NCBI GenBank assembly: GCA_017648105.1
Contig: JAGCJH010000061.1
Location: 1 to 57,642 of the forward strand
Origin: Tidjanibacter sp.
GTDB lineage: Bacteria; Bacteroidota; Bacteroidia; Bacteroidales; Rikenellaceae
Length of the DNA: 57,642 nt
Direction of reading: 5' to 3'
Positions 6,287 through 14,847 of the stretch are shown piece after piece. The notes under the pieces are model-generated. The model saw only the letters and a program-made list of their open reading frames with translations. It ran no database searches and had not been told where the DNA came from. Position 1 is the stretch's first letter, and every line of letters begins with the position of its first letter. A program made the translations under genes and the position numbers.

Positions 6287-8338
6287 CTACATTTCCTCTA
6301 CCTCAATCAAGTAGTTGAGTTTGAATGAGGGGTTGATGTAGGGATTCTTACCCTCCACAGTGTAGCTTGCCTTCTCATCGGAGGTGTATTCGGTAACCTT
6401 GTAGGTCTTCTCGGCATCCAAGCCACGAAGCTCCACAGGCTCGCCATTCCACTCGGGTGCATAGAATGCGTAGTACATTTTGCCATTCTTCTTGATGGCG
6501 TGACCCTCGGGTGCGTCGAAGCCGAGGTCGTAGAGGTTCAGATACTCGCCAGTGGAGAGCATATACTCATTGTAAAGACCAACCCATTTCTTGTAGATAA
6601 CCTCTTTTTCGGGAGTGAGGAGGTAGTCAACAAGGACATCGTTGTCGAGATAATTGACCTTCACATTGGGGTTGTTCTTGGGCCAAGTGAACTTCGAGCC
6701 GAGAACGCCACCAATACCGAGCTGTGTAGCGAAGTCCATTGCGCCATCCGAGAGTTCAACGTGGTCTGCATAGTATGCCATATTGGGGTTGATGGCAGCG
6801 TATGCTTTGCGTTTCATACGGATTTGTGCCGAGGAGGTGGGATCCGATGCCACAGCCTGATTCATATAGGGGGTGTGGAAGAAGTTTACAGCGCAACCGC
6901 AGGGGCAGAACTGAACAACTGCGTAGTCCTTAATCTCTCGTGCGGTGTCGTAGATAGCCTTGAAAATCTCGGGCATACGCTCCTGTGCCTCAGCGGGGGG
7001 CTCCAAGCCACTATGGCTGTTATAGTCGGGCTCGCAGAGGTTCAGATGCTGACCGTCGAGTTTCAAACCATCGAAGCCCCAGTCGCCCAAGAATTTCTTT
7101 ACAAGGTCGGTGGTGTACTTGTTGGTGTGGGGATTGACGGGCGAGAGGTAGAAGCTATCCCACCACGAAATGTACTCGGGTACCCACTCGTGAGTGAGGA
7201 GTTTCATCTCGGGGTGCTCACGGAGAACTTTGGTGCCAGGGTCTGCTGCGATAGGTGCCCACCAGAGTTTAGCCTTCAAGCCACGCTTGTGAATCTCCTT
7301 TGTGAGGTAGCGCATACGGTGGTCGCCACCAATGCGTTTGTTGGTCTCCCAGTCGCCCTCGGCAATCTGGAAACCATCATCCACATCCACCCATTTGAAA
7401 CCTACCTCTTTGACCTTATCGAGAGTGCCTACAACCTCCTCGATAGTGAAGGTTCGCTCATAGCCCCACGCACACCATACGGGCTCAAATGCCTCGGGCT
7501 CGCTCTCTGCGGGAACGATACCCTCGTGGGTGTACATATAGTTGGAGAACTGTGCCAAAGGCTCGAAGTAGTCGCCCTTGCTCACGCAGATGAACGAACG
7601 GTCGAGGGTGAGGGTGTCGCCAACGGCAAACACGAGCCTATCCTCATACTCTCTTTCGAGTTTCATCTTTGCAGCACCCTCGCCAGAGATGCGCTCAATG
7701 GGCATATTGATGGTTTTCAAGACGGGCTCTACCAAGCCTACGCTCACACCACCATCCCTGCGCCACAAGGTCACAAAGGGGATGCCGCCACCATAATCAC
7801 AGTTGTTCATACCGAGGTAGTTCTTCTGGTAAAAACCATCCTCTACGGGGAGAATCCAGTTGGCACGAGCCGAAGTGGAGGTGGGCTGGAACGACCAAAT
7901 AACCTCATCGGAATCAACCAAAGTGCGATTCTGCTCTACGCTCTTGATGCGCAGAGGCTTTTTGCCGGTGTTGATATACTGGGTCTCAACGAGGAGCATA
8001 CCATCGAAGCCCTCGGGAGCGATGATGGTCTGGATTTTCTCCACGCCAAATCCATTCTTCTTGTATTCGCCTTTCAGGGTGATAGCCTCGCCCTTATCGG
8101 TGGTGTGTTTGGTGCTCTTCTTGACGCTCCAAGTGTCGATAGTTACCTCCTCGGCAACGATTGCATCTGCGGAGATGTAGTCGTTGTGGAAAGCCTTTGT
8201 GCTCTTCTCATTGGAGATGACACGGCTCTGCATTTTACCATTCAGGCGAAGTGTGATGTCGCCATTTGTGATCTCGCCCGACGAGCAACCTGCCATAAGC
8301 AGTGCGCCTGCCAAGCCCAAAATGATACTTTTTTTCAT
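6287..8338 (-). CDS. GH36/clan GH-D alpha-galactosidase-like lipoprotein
   Basis: A 683-residue glycoside hydrolase exported as a lipoprotein (LLMAGCSSG, lipid Cys18). An N-terminal beta-sandwich (about 25-270) precedes a TIM barrel (about 280-600) and a small C-terminal sheet domain. The clan-D hallmarks are present: WVDVDDGFQIAEGDW, KAKLWWAP, the nucleophile Asp428 in DGLKLDGQH and the acid/base Asp499 in VASDPTSSAQIR. The family retains configuration and cleaves terminal alpha-galactosides or alpha-GalNAc. The surrounding GalNAc-6-phosphate-type genes favour alpha-N-acetylgalactosaminidase, but this is inference. A Cys-rich stretch CPCGC (478-482) lies near the active site. It is 14 nt from the amidohydrolase gene upstream, so clearly in one operon with it and the PfkB kinase. 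Confidence 0.85.
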   Translation of the reverse strand: MKKSIILGLAGALLMAGCSSGEITNGDITLRLNGKMQSRVISNEKSTKAFHNDYISADAIVAEEVTIDTWSVKKSTKHTTDKGEAITLKGEYKKNGFGVEKIQTIIAPEGFDGMLLVETQYINTGKKPLRIKSVEQNRTLVDSDEVIWSFQPTSTSARANWILPVEDGFYQKNYLGMNNCDYGGGIPFVTLWRRDGGVSVGLVEPVLKTINMPIERISGEGAAKMKLEREYEDRLVFAVGDTLTLDRSFICVSKGDYFEPLAQFSNYMYTHEGIVPAESEPEAFEPVWCAWGYERTFTIEEVVGTLDKVKEVGFKWVDVDDGFQIAEGDWETNKRIGGDHRMRYLTKEIHKRGLKAKLWWAPIAADPGTKVLREHPEMKLLTHEWVPEYISWWDSFYLSPVNPHTNKYTTDLVKKFLGDWGFDGLKLDGQHLNLCEPDYNSHSGLEPPAEAQERMPEIFKAIYDTAREIKDYAVVQFCPCGCAVNFFHTPYMNQAVASDPTSSAQIRMKRKAYAAINPNMAYYADHVELSDGAMDFATQLGIGGVLGSKFTWPKNNPNVKVNYLDNDVLVDYLLTPEKEVIYKKWVGLYNEYMLSTGEYLNLYDLGFDAPEGHAIKKNGKMYYAFYAPEWNGEPVELRGLDAEKTYKVTEYTSDEKASYTVEGKNPYINPSFKLNYLIEVEEM

Positions 8339-8352
8339 AGTCGTTGGTCGGT

Positions 8353-9465
8353 TTATTTATTGAGTTTCTTATACAATTTCTCTGCGTTCTCGTAGTAGAT
8401 TTTGCGGAGCACTTTGTCGGGCAAGTTGAATGCGCTGTATGCCCAGTGGTAGCCAAACGAAGGCTCATAGATGTGCTCATCGTCGGTTTCGAGGAAGCGG
8501 AATACGGTGCGATACATATCTGCCGAAGTGCCGTTGTCGGTACCGAAGAAGATGCGGTCTGCATACTTCTCGATGAAGCGACTGGTAGCACGAGGTGTCG
8601 CTGCCGACTCGCCTACACGAGCAGCAAGGTCGAGATATACATTGGGGCACTCATCGAGAATTTTACCCAGACGGGGATAGTCCTGATTCATATTGAGGTA
8701 GTGGCAACCGATGAAGATGGTGTTGGGGTGTGCCTTTGCTGCATTCACGAAGCACTCCATAACCTCATCGTAGTCGTAGCAACCCTCTACGGTGGTATCA
8801 ACCTTCCAGTTTGCACCGTTCATCAGACCGTCATTGTGGTTGTCGATAGGCTCATACATCCAGATAGGCTCTGCCATATGGATACTGATGGGCAAACCGA
8901 GTTTGCCTGCGTACTCCAATACGGACTGCATCTTGGGATGGTCGAGGTGGATGTGGGTGCCTTTGGTGGGGCGAGCATACTCGTCGCCAAGACCCTTATC
9001 AACCATCTCGCCAATGCCGAATGCGCCGAGCGACTTGCAGTAGTCGAGGTGTGCCTTTGCCTTCTCCTCCCAGTCCTCAGCCTCGATGTTGGTGTAGTCG
9101 AGCGAACACCATACCGAGAAGCGGTCGGGATGTGCGCCATAAGCTTTAAGCATTACCTCGAAAGGCTCGCCAATCCACTCGCAGTGCATAATGTGGGTGT
9201 GACGGATGCCACAAGCATCCATAGTCTTAATCCACTCGGCAATCTGCTCGGGGTTTGCGTTTGTGTAGTCGTGGGAGTGCATATCAATAACGCCATACTT
9301 GGCTTTTTCAACATTTGTTACGGGGATGTTGAAGATAGATATGGGCTCGAAATCTTTGAGCAAAATCTGCCCTGCGATTTCACGATAGGTGAGTTCCTTA
9401 TCTGCCTTGGGTGTGCAGGCGCCCGAAATGGCAACGAGCATAAGAAGGTAAATCAGTTTTTTCAT
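8353..9465 (-). CDS. Amidohydrolase-family (PF04909-like) lipoprotein
   Basis: A 370-residue TIM-barrel metal hydrolase of the amidohydrolase-2 type with a lipoprotein leader (LVAISGAC, Cys17). Metal-ligand motifs are seen in the expected order: DMHSHDY after strand 1, GIGEMVDKG, SIHMAEP, GCHYLNM and FFGTDNG. Known members hydrolyse or decarboxylate small carboxylic or lactone substrates; the substrate here is unknown. Export and its position between the GH36-type enzyme and the sugar kinase suggest it trims a substituent such as an acyl or lactone group from the imported glycan. That is inference. It is followed after 14 nt by the GH36-type gene. Confidence 0.75.
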   Translation of the reverse strand: MKKLIYLLMLVAISGACTPKADKELTYREIAGQILLKDFEPISIFNIPVTNVEKAKYGVIDMHSHDYTNANPEQIAEWIKTMDACGIRHTHIMHCEWIGEPFEVMLKAYGAHPDRFSVWCSLDYTNIEAEDWEEKAKAHLDYCKSLGAFGIGEMVDKGLGDEYARPTKGTHIHLDHPKMQSVLEYAGKLGLPISIHMAEPIWMYEPIDNHNDGLMNGANWKVDTTVEGCYDYDEVMECFVNAAKAHPNTIFIGCHYLNMNQDYPRLGKILDECPNVYLDLAARVGESAATPRATSRFIEKYADRIFFGTDNGTSADMYRTVFRFLETDDEHIYEPSFGYHWAYSAFNLPDKVLRKIYYENAEKLYKKLNK

Positions 9466-9516
9466 ATTGTGTTGAGTTTTAGTTTTGTGCGTATTGGTTG
9501 GGGGAGTGGACTGAGA

Positions 9517-10473
9517 TTACAAGCCTAAACTCCTACCAAAGAGTTTCTGTGCTCTCTGCTCAATCTCCTCGGGCGAAGTGAAGGCGCCAGTACCGCCCGC
9601 CGCTGTGGTGTTGAGTGCGCCAGTCATATTGCCAATCTCTTGGCATTTTTCGAGTTCATAGCCCTTTACGAATGCGCTCACGAAGCCCGAGTTGAAACTA
9701 TCGCCAGCACCGATTGCATCGACCACATTTTTGTTGAGGAACGACTCTGCGAAGTGACGGCTGCCATCCTTACGAACAAGGAGCGAACCTTTCGAGCCCA
9801 TCTTCACAACCATTGCACAGCCGAGGTAGGGGAGCACCGCCTCGATAGCCTCTTCGAGCGAGGAAGTGTGTGTGAGTGCCTGCAACTCTTTCTCGTTGGG
9901 CAGGAAGATAGTGATGCGGGGGAGTACGCTCTTGTAGTCCAAAGCCCACTTTTCTGCGGGGTCCCACTGGGTGTCGAGTGACACGGTTACGCCATTCTTC
10001 ACGGCGCTGTCGAGCACTTTGTCGATATCGCGGAGGAGTGCCGACTGCATAAAGAGCGACGAGAGGTGGATGTGGCGGGTGTTTTCAAAGACGCTCTTGT
10101 CGATGTCGTCATAGCCCATAATGTCCATTGCACCCTGATAGGTGAGGTTTGCACGATCTTCGTCGTAGCTCATTACGATGGTTGCACCAGTTGCCGAATT
10201 GGGATTCTCAATCAGGTAGTCGGTAGCCACGCCCTTCGCCTCCAATGACTCTTTTACGAGGGTGCCGAAGGAGTCTTTGCCGACCATACCTACGAAGCAC
10301 ACTTTCGAGCCGAGCGATGAAGCGTTTGCTGCGAAGATTGCGGTGCTGCTACCGAGGGTAAGGAGCATATCGCCCGCAAATTTTTCTTTTCCCATTTCGG
10401 GGAAGCCATCAATGTTGTTGAGGATTACATCGACATTAAGTTCGCCGATTGCTGCGATGTCATATTTGTTCAT
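9517..10473 (-). CDS. PfkB-family carbohydrate kinase (tagatose-6-P kinase?)
   Basis: A 318-residue ribokinase-fold kinase. It shows the N-terminal substrate segment AAIGELNVDVILN, the GG-like hinge LTLGSSTAIFAANAS, FVGMVGKDSFG, FLPNEKE, and the PfkB signature 2 with the anion hole and catalytic Asp, DAIGAGDSFNSGF. PfkB kinases phosphorylate sugars or sugar phosphates. Here AgaS would make tagatose 6-phosphate and the GatZ-like protein needs tagatose 1,6-bisphosphate, so this kinase fills the missing step; the assignment is inference from the pathway. A fructokinase-like role is the alternative. It is the first gene of the minus-strand arm, divergent from the DeoR-type regulator. Confidence 0.85.
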   Translation of the reverse strand: MNKYDIAAIGELNVDVILNNIDGFPEMGKEKFAGDMLLTLGSSTAIFAANASSLGSKVCFVGMVGKDSFGTLVKESLEAKGVATDYLIENPNSATGATIVMSYDEDRANLTYQGAMDIMGYDDIDKSVFENTRHIHLSSLFMQSALLRDIDKVLDSAVKNGVTVSLDTQWDPAEKWALDYKSVLPRITIFLPNEKELQALTHTSSLEEAIEAVLPYLGCAMVVKMGSKGSLLVRKDGSRHFAESFLNKNVVDAIGAGDSFNSGFVSAFVKGYELEKCQEIGNMTGALNTTAAGGTGAFTSPEEIEQRAQKLFGRSLGL

Positions 10474-10545
10474 ATTTTTTCTGTTGTTAGATAGTTAGCT
10501 ATTAGTTCGGAATACAATTATATAAAATAAGAGCAGGTTTTGTAT

Positions 10546-10555
10546 CAAAACGAAA
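10546..10555. promoter_or_regulatory. Candidate DeoR-type operator (left)
   Basis: CAAAACGAAA about 73 nt upstream of the PfkB kinase start. It is the inverse of the GTTTTG/TTTCG boxes near the regulator promoter. On the minus strand it overlaps a possible TTTG -33 element, as expected for a repressor site. The assignment is inference. Confidence 0.4.
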
Positions 10556-10653
10556 GTTTTTTTGCGTCGCACTTTTTTGTCTATTTGCTCGACTTGGAGC
10601 CTAAAAAACTGGTGCTCAAAAAAATAATGTCTGAAAATGGGTGTGTAAAAAAT

Positions 10654-10687
10654 GTTTCGTATCGTTTTGATTTGCGTTTCGTTTTTT
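10654..10687. promoter_or_regulatory. Candidate DeoR-type operator (right)
   Basis: GTTTCGTATCGTTTTGAT followed by GCGTTTCGTTTTTT gives three closely spaced TTTCG/GTTTTG half-sites. They overlap the -33 element of the regulator gene, which suggests autoregulation. Confidence 0.45.
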
Positions 10688-10702
10688 TAGTTCCTATCTT
10701 TG
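10671..10702 (+). promoter_or_regulatory. Promoter of the DeoR-type regulator
   Basis: TTTG at 10671-10674, a 20-nt spacer, TATCTTTG at 10695-10702. It is an excellent match to the Bacteroidetes consensus, 54 nt before the ATG at 10757. Confidence 0.7.
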
Positions 10703-10756
10703 CAACACCTAAAAATTACCCAAAACTATTAACACGATTTTTTTGACCTTATCGCT

Positions 10757-11548
10757 ATGGATGTATATGGCTCGACCAAAGGGCGTCGCTCGATGATTTT
10801 GCAGAAACTCAAAAGCAACTCCTCTGTTTCTGTGACCGAACTCAGCCGAGAATTTGGTGTCTCGGAGGTTACTATACGCAAAGACCTGAACATACTCTAC
10901 GAACGCAACCTTGTGATTCGCACACACGGTGGTGCAATCCTCTCTTCCAATCCCGTGACAACCTATGAGGATGTCCATATCAACTCCAAACGACTCATCC
11001 ACTATCGTGAGAAAAAGGCTATCGGTAAGGCTGCGGCAACAATCATTAAGGATGGCGATACGATTATGCTAGACTCGGGCACGACAACTCTTGAAATAGC
11101 ACGCAATCTTCATAAATTTCAGCGACTTACGATTATTACAAACGCCATCAATGTGGCGGTCGAACTGCTCTCCTACAAGCGCTTCAATGTGATTCTGTTG
11201 GGTGGCAATTTGCGAGAGACAAGCCAGAGTACCGTGGGTCCCGTTTCGGAGGCGGCTTTGAAGATGTTTTACTGCGATAAGCTCTTCCTCGGTGTGGATA
11301 GTTTCAATATGGAAAGCGGACTCTCCACACCCAATATCGAGGAGGCTAATATTAACCAAGTGATGATGTCCCGAGCAAAGGAGGTGATTGCTGTCTTTGA
11401 TTCGAGCAAAATCAATAAGCGCTCCCTCGCATTTATCGCCCCCATAGAGAAGATACATACCATCGTGACTGATGAGGGTATTTCAATGAAATTGCGCAAC
11501 CAAATTCGCTCCTCAAATATCAATCTTGTGGTTGTTACGCCTGTGTAG
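10757..11548 (+). CDS. DeoR/GlpR-family transcriptional regulator (AgaR-like)
   Basis: A 263-residue repressor-type regulator. Residues about 12-65 form the DeoR winged helix-turn-helix (VTELSREFGVSEVTIRKDL, then the wing RTHGGAIL). Residues about 85-250 are the DeoR C-terminal sensor domain, related to ribose-phosphate isomerase, with the phosphosugar pocket DGDTIMLDSGTTT and FLGVDSF. Family members sense sugar phosphates. Its position at the divergence point of a GalNAc-type locus, next to AgaS and a PfkB kinase, suggests an AgaR analogue sensing a galactosamine or tagatose phosphate. TTTCG-type boxes in both flanking control regions are candidate targets. A terminator lies just after the stop. 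Confidence 0.88.
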   Translation: MDVYGSTKGRRSMILQKLKSNSSVSVTELSREFGVSEVTIRKDLNILYERNLVIRTHGGAILSSNPVTTYEDVHINSKRLIHYREKKAIGKAAATIIKDGDTIMLDSGTTTLEIARNLHKFQRLTIITNAINVAVELLSYKRFNVILLGGNLRETSQSTVGPVSEAALKMFYCDKLFLGVDSFNMESGLSTPNIEEANINQVMMSRAKEVIAVFDSSKINKRSLAFIAPIEKIHTIVTDEGISMKLRNQIRSSNINLVVVTPV

Positions 11549-11579
11549 GTAAGGTGGCGTAAGTGGTTGAGGTATAATA

Positions 11580-11618
11580 GAGTGGCGTATTGATTTTTCA
11601 ATCAGTACGCCACTCTTG
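11580..11618 (+). terminator. Terminator of the DeoR-type gene
   Basis: GAGTGGCGTA-TTGAT pairs with ATCAG-TACGCCACTC around a T-rich loop. The stem is about 14 bp with one mismatch, 31 nt after the stop. Confidence 0.65.
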
Positions 11619-11949
11619 TTGTGAGAGAAAAAGAGTCTTGCTATGATCTGTTTTATTGCTCTATTTTGCTCTTTTTTTTGTCCAGCGACCAGAGCTGTGT
11701 GAAGGGCGGATTTTAGGCTCTCGGTCGGAGCCCACTTTACCCCTTGTAGGGGTTGTTCGTAATTGCCAAATTGGTTGCCTGCAACTGCACGAAATGAGCG
11801 TTCCAAAATACGCAAAGTGAGCAAAATTTTTCTCATAAAGTTTCCGTTTTTTTAGACTGTTGGTTTGGTGTAAAGTCGGTGATTTTTGCTCAAATTTTCA
11901 TCCCCGATAAAATCTATTTTTTCGACTAATATGCTACTGCAATTTTGGG

Positions 11950-11969
11950 TTTCGTAATGTTTCGTTTTT
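11950..11969. promoter_or_regulatory. Candidate DeoR-type operator cluster
   Basis: TTTCGTAATGTTTCGTTTTT contains two TTTCGT half-sites with a 10-bp repeat distance. The same half-site occurs beside the regulator promoter. Confidence 0.45.
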
Positions 11970-12047
11970 CCCTCCTTATTTGCCACAGTTTAGAGGGGTG
12001 AAGTGCCTTCTAATACCTCATATATGGGGAAATGAAAGATTTTGGTA

Positions 12048-12078
12048 TTACGAAACGAAATATTGCGAAATGTTTTCG
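12048..12078. promoter_or_regulatory. Candidate DeoR-type operator cluster
   Basis: TTACGAAACGAAATATTGCG and the following GAAATGTTTTCG give three CGAAA half-sites plus one inverted TTTCG. This is the mirror orientation of the 11950 cluster, so the two could be bound together by looping. That is inference. Confidence 0.45.
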
Positions 12079-12200
12079 GAGCATTTTTTGTGTGTGTTAA
12101 GTTTTTGTTAATCAGCATTGTAGGCGTGCGTGTGTGAGGAATGTTGATTATTTGGTCAAAAAAACTGCACATTGGGATGGACTATTTTGTTCTAAATTAT

Positions 12201-12208
12201 TATATTTG
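12201..12208 (+). promoter_or_regulatory. Possible -7 element of the agaS operon
   Basis: TATATTTG matches TAnnTTTG about 80 nt before the agaS ATG. No good TTTG lies 19-21 nt upstream, which would fit a regulated promoter. Confidence 0.4.
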
Positions 12209-12289
12209 CATTGACGGATATTGTGTGTTCGCCAATGGTAAAACGAGAATTAAACAACAAGATTTTTGCAATCAAATAACTTCACTAAA

Positions 12290-13423
12290 ATGATGAACTT
12301 AGATTTTCACACTTACAGGGAGATATGCCAACAGCCAGCAATGTGGCTCAAAGCATACGATTTGGTTCTCTCTCGCAAAGCAGAGATTAAAGCGTTTGTT
12401 GATCGCTACATCGCTCAGGGTTACGACATCGTATTGACTGGTGCTGGTACTTCGGCTTACATTGGCGATGCACTCCAAGTTGCTCTCTACAACACCTCGT
12501 TTGCAGGTTGCCGTAGCATTGCAACTACCGACATCATCACTTCGGCTGAGATGTACTTCAACAAGGAGAGCAAGGTGCTTCTCGTATCGTTTGCTCGTTC
12601 GGGTAATAGCCCCGAGAGCGTTGGTACTATCAACCTCGTGAATAAAACCGCAGGAGAGGTGGCTCACATCTTCATCACTTGTAACGAGCAGGGCGAACTT
12701 GCGAAGATGGCTGCTGCAAGCCCCGAGAATACTCTCTTGATGCTTCTCCCCAAAGAGACCAATGACCTCTCGCTTGCAATGACCAGCAGCTATTCGACGA
12801 TGTTGCTCACTTGCTCGATGATTGCAAACATCGACAACTTAGAGGCTCACGCAGACTACCTCCGCACGATGGCAGAGAGTACCGCTAAGGCTATCGAGAA
12901 ATATGAGGGTGCTATCCGTGAGATCGCTTCTCGTCCCTTCAAGCGTGCCGTTTTCCTCGGTACTGGCGAGTTGCAGGGTATTGCAGAGGAGTCCCGCTTG
13001 AAATTGCAGGAGCTTACCGATGGTTCGGTTATGTGCGCATTTGACTCGTTCCTCGGTTTCCGTCACGGTCCCAAAGCAGTTATCGACAAAGATACCCTAC
13101 TTGTGTATCTCCTCTCGGAGGAGCCCAGCGTTCAGCGCTATGAGTACGATTTGATTCGTCAGATTCGTGCAAATAACCAGATTGTGGGTTATGTTGCAGT
13201 GTCGCAGACCGAGCCTAAGATTGAGGGTGAGTATTTCGACCTGAGCGTTGTGATTGGCGCACCCACCTCGGAGCACCGCTACTACTCCTGCGTAAGTTAT
13301 GTTGTAGCTGCTCAGTTGCTTGGTATGTTCAAGTCGATTGATATGGGTCTTAGCCCCGATGCCCCTTCGATTTCGGGTAACATTTCGAGGGTTGTAGAGG
13401 GTGTAATCATCTACGAGGATTAG
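12290..13423 (+). CDS. agaS: Galactosamine-6-phosphate deaminase/isomerase AgaS
   Basis: A 377-residue cytosolic SIS-domain protein from the preferred ATG at 12290 (12266 would add a poor N terminus). It matches E. coli AgaS along its length: REICQQPAMWL, LTGAGTSAYIGDALQ, LLVSFARSGNSPESV, ITCNEQGEL, AMTSSYSTM, LGTGELQGIAEESRLKLQELT, FRHGPKAVID and a final VVEGVII. Two SIS domains bind the phosphosugar. AgaS converts D-galactosamine 6-phosphate to tagatose 6-phosphate and ammonia. This is the strongest single clue that the locus handles GalNAc. It is the first gene of the plus-strand arm. A perfect 11-bp hairpin lies between it and the next gene. Confidence 0.9.
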   Translation: MMNLDFHTYREICQQPAMWLKAYDLVLSRKAEIKAFVDRYIAQGYDIVLTGAGTSAYIGDALQVALYNTSFAGCRSIATTDIITSAEMYFNKESKVLLVSFARSGNSPESVGTINLVNKTAGEVAHIFITCNEQGELAKMAAASPENTLLMLLPKETNDLSLAMTSSYSTMLLTCSMIANIDNLEAHADYLRTMAESTAKAIEKYEGAIREIASRPFKRAVFLGTGELQGIAEESRLKLQELTDGSVMCAFDSFLGFRHGPKAVIDKDTLLVYLLSEEPSVQRYEYDLIRQIRANNQIVGYVAVSQTEPKIEGEYFDLSVVIGAPTSEHRYYSCVSYVVAAQLLGMFKSIDMGLSPDAPSISGNISRVVEGVIIYED

Positions 13424-13471
13424 GAAGAAGGGGACGAGTAGAGAAATTTTTTCTCTTTTCCGAGAAAAAGG

Positions 13472-13495
13472 GTGGAAAACCGCACGGTTTTCCAC
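13472..13495 (+). other. Intercistronic hairpin between agaS and gatZ-like gene
   Basis: GTGGAAAACCG, 2-nt loop, CGGTTTTCCAC, with no T-run after it. A preceding GAGAAA/TTCTC palindrome adds a second stem. It may act as an mRNA processing or stability element. Confidence 0.5.
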
Positions 13496-13556
13496 ATTGA
13501 AACCCTACAAGACCAATAAACAAAGTGAATTGCAAATTCTCATAAACATAAACGAA

Positions 13557-14783
13557 ATGGCAAAAACTGAAGAACTTTTGAAACGAATTGGTGAGTTGGA
13601 GCAGGAGAGTGGTGTGAAGCGCACCATCTTTGCCGTTTGCCCCAACTCGACCGCAGTGATTCGTGCATCGTACCGTGCCGCAAAGCGCAACAATGCACCT
13701 ATCTACTTCGCTGCAACTCTCAACCAGATTGACAACGATGGTGGTTACACTGGTATGACTCAGGAGCAGTTTACCAAACTCCTCCGCTTTGAGCAGGAGA
13801 GGGTAAACTACACAGGCTGTTCGATTGTGGCTATCGACCACGGTGGTCCCTGGCTCAAAGACAAACAGAGGGTTGAGAGCTGGACAACAGAGGACGCAAT
13901 GCAGGGTGTTAAGGAGTCGTTTGAGGCTGCTGTTGCAGCAGGCTACGACCTGATTCACGTGGATCCTACTGTTGATATCTATGTTCCCAAAGGCGAGACT
14001 ATCGACATCCGTGTCGTAGCAGCTCGTACTGTGGAGCTCATCAAACACACTGAGGACTATCGCAAAGCACACGGCTACGCTCCCATCTCCTATGAGGTAG
14101 GTACTGAGGAGGTACACGGTGGCTTGGCAGATGATACTACATTCGACACCTTCATCGTAGAGCTCAAAAAAGGCTTGGAGGCTGTTGGTTTGGCAGATGT
14201 ATGGCCCTGCTTTATCGTAGGTAAAGTTGGTACCGACCTCCACACCACAGTATTCGACCCTGAGGTTGCTCGCAAACTTACCGCAAAGGTTCGCCCCTAT
14301 GGTAGCTACATCAAAGGTCACTACACCGATGGCGTAAGCAACCCCGAGGAGTATCCCTTGACCGGTATGGGCGCTGCGAATGTTGGTCCCGAGTTTACCA
14401 TTGCAGAGTATGAGGCACTCGCAGAGCTCGAAGAGGTTGAAAAACGACTCGACGCTGAGGGTAAGGTTGCTGTTTGCTCCGAGATGATCGCTGTGCTCAC
14501 ACGCCTTGTTCGTGATTCGGGCAGGTGGCTCAAATGGTTGCAGGACGACGAGCAGGGTTTGACCTTCGAGGAGTTGGCTGCCGACCGTCGCTTGTGGCTC
14601 GTGCAGACTGGTTGCCGCTACATCTGGCAGCACCCCGAGGCTCTCGCAGCTCGCACACAACTCTTTAATAACCTTGCGCGCGTAGGTATCAACGCAGAGG
14701 AGGTTGTGCTCGGTCGCATCGAGAGGGATATGGACAAATACTTCGTGGCATTCAACCTTGTTGGTTTGAACGACCTCTTGTAG
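13557..14783 (+). CDS. GatZ/KbaZ-like tagatose-bisphosphate aldolase subunit
   Basis: A 408-residue protein from the ATG at 13557 (MAKTEELLKR), close to the 420 residues of E. coli GatZ and KbaZ. Shared motifs are NQIDNDGGYTGMTQEQF (GatZ has NQFGGYTGMT), VAIDHGGPWLKD (GatZ GGDHLGP), LIHVDPTVD, ISYEVGTEEVHGG and FIVGKVGTDL. GatZ/KbaZ are called the non-catalytic partner of the class II tagatose-1,6-bisphosphate aldolase GatY/KbaY. No GatY is seen in this window, so this protein may act alone or with a distant partner. It would make glycerone phosphate and glyceraldehyde 3-phosphate, the end of the GalNAc route. It is 64 nt upstream of susC. Confidence 0.82.
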   Translation: MAKTEELLKRIGELEQESGVKRTIFAVCPNSTAVIRASYRAAKRNNAPIYFAATLNQIDNDGGYTGMTQEQFTKLLRFEQERVNYTGCSIVAIDHGGPWLKDKQRVESWTTEDAMQGVKESFEAAVAAGYDLIHVDPTVDIYVPKGETIDIRVVAARTVELIKHTEDYRKAHGYAPISYEVGTEEVHGGLADDTTFDTFIVELKKGLEAVGLADVWPCFIVGKVGTDLHTTVFDPEVARKLTAKVRPYGSYIKGHYTDGVSNPEEYPLTGMGAANVGPEFTIAEYEALAELEEVEKRLDAEGKVAVCSEMIAVLTRLVRDSGRWLKWLQDDEQGLTFEELAADRRLWLVQTGCRYIWQHPEALAARTQLFNNLARVGINAEEVVLGRIERDMDKYFVAFNLVGLNDLL

Positions 14784-14847
14784 GAGAAATACCATACAAA
14801 AAAAACTATAAACAACTATTCACTAATTCATTAAAACTTTTAATCAG

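Larger units (their letters stand above)
11619..12200. other. Long non-coding control region upstream of agaS
   Basis: About 580 nt with no gene I can support. The minus-strand open frame reading across it (to 11836) overlaps the regulator terminator and lacks a family. Contents seen: small hairpins GGCTC/GAGCC (11718-11734) and ACCCCT/AGGGGT (about 11738-11752), two TTTCGT/ACGAAA clusters, and AT-rich DNA close to the agaS promoter. It is unusually long for this genome and may hold a regulatory RNA. Confidence 0.5.

Noticed and set aside
11513-11836. 107-codon minus-strand frame downstream of the regulator
   Set aside because: It overlaps the regulator terminator and the end of the regulator gene. 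It might be a decayed repeat, but nothing supports a protein.
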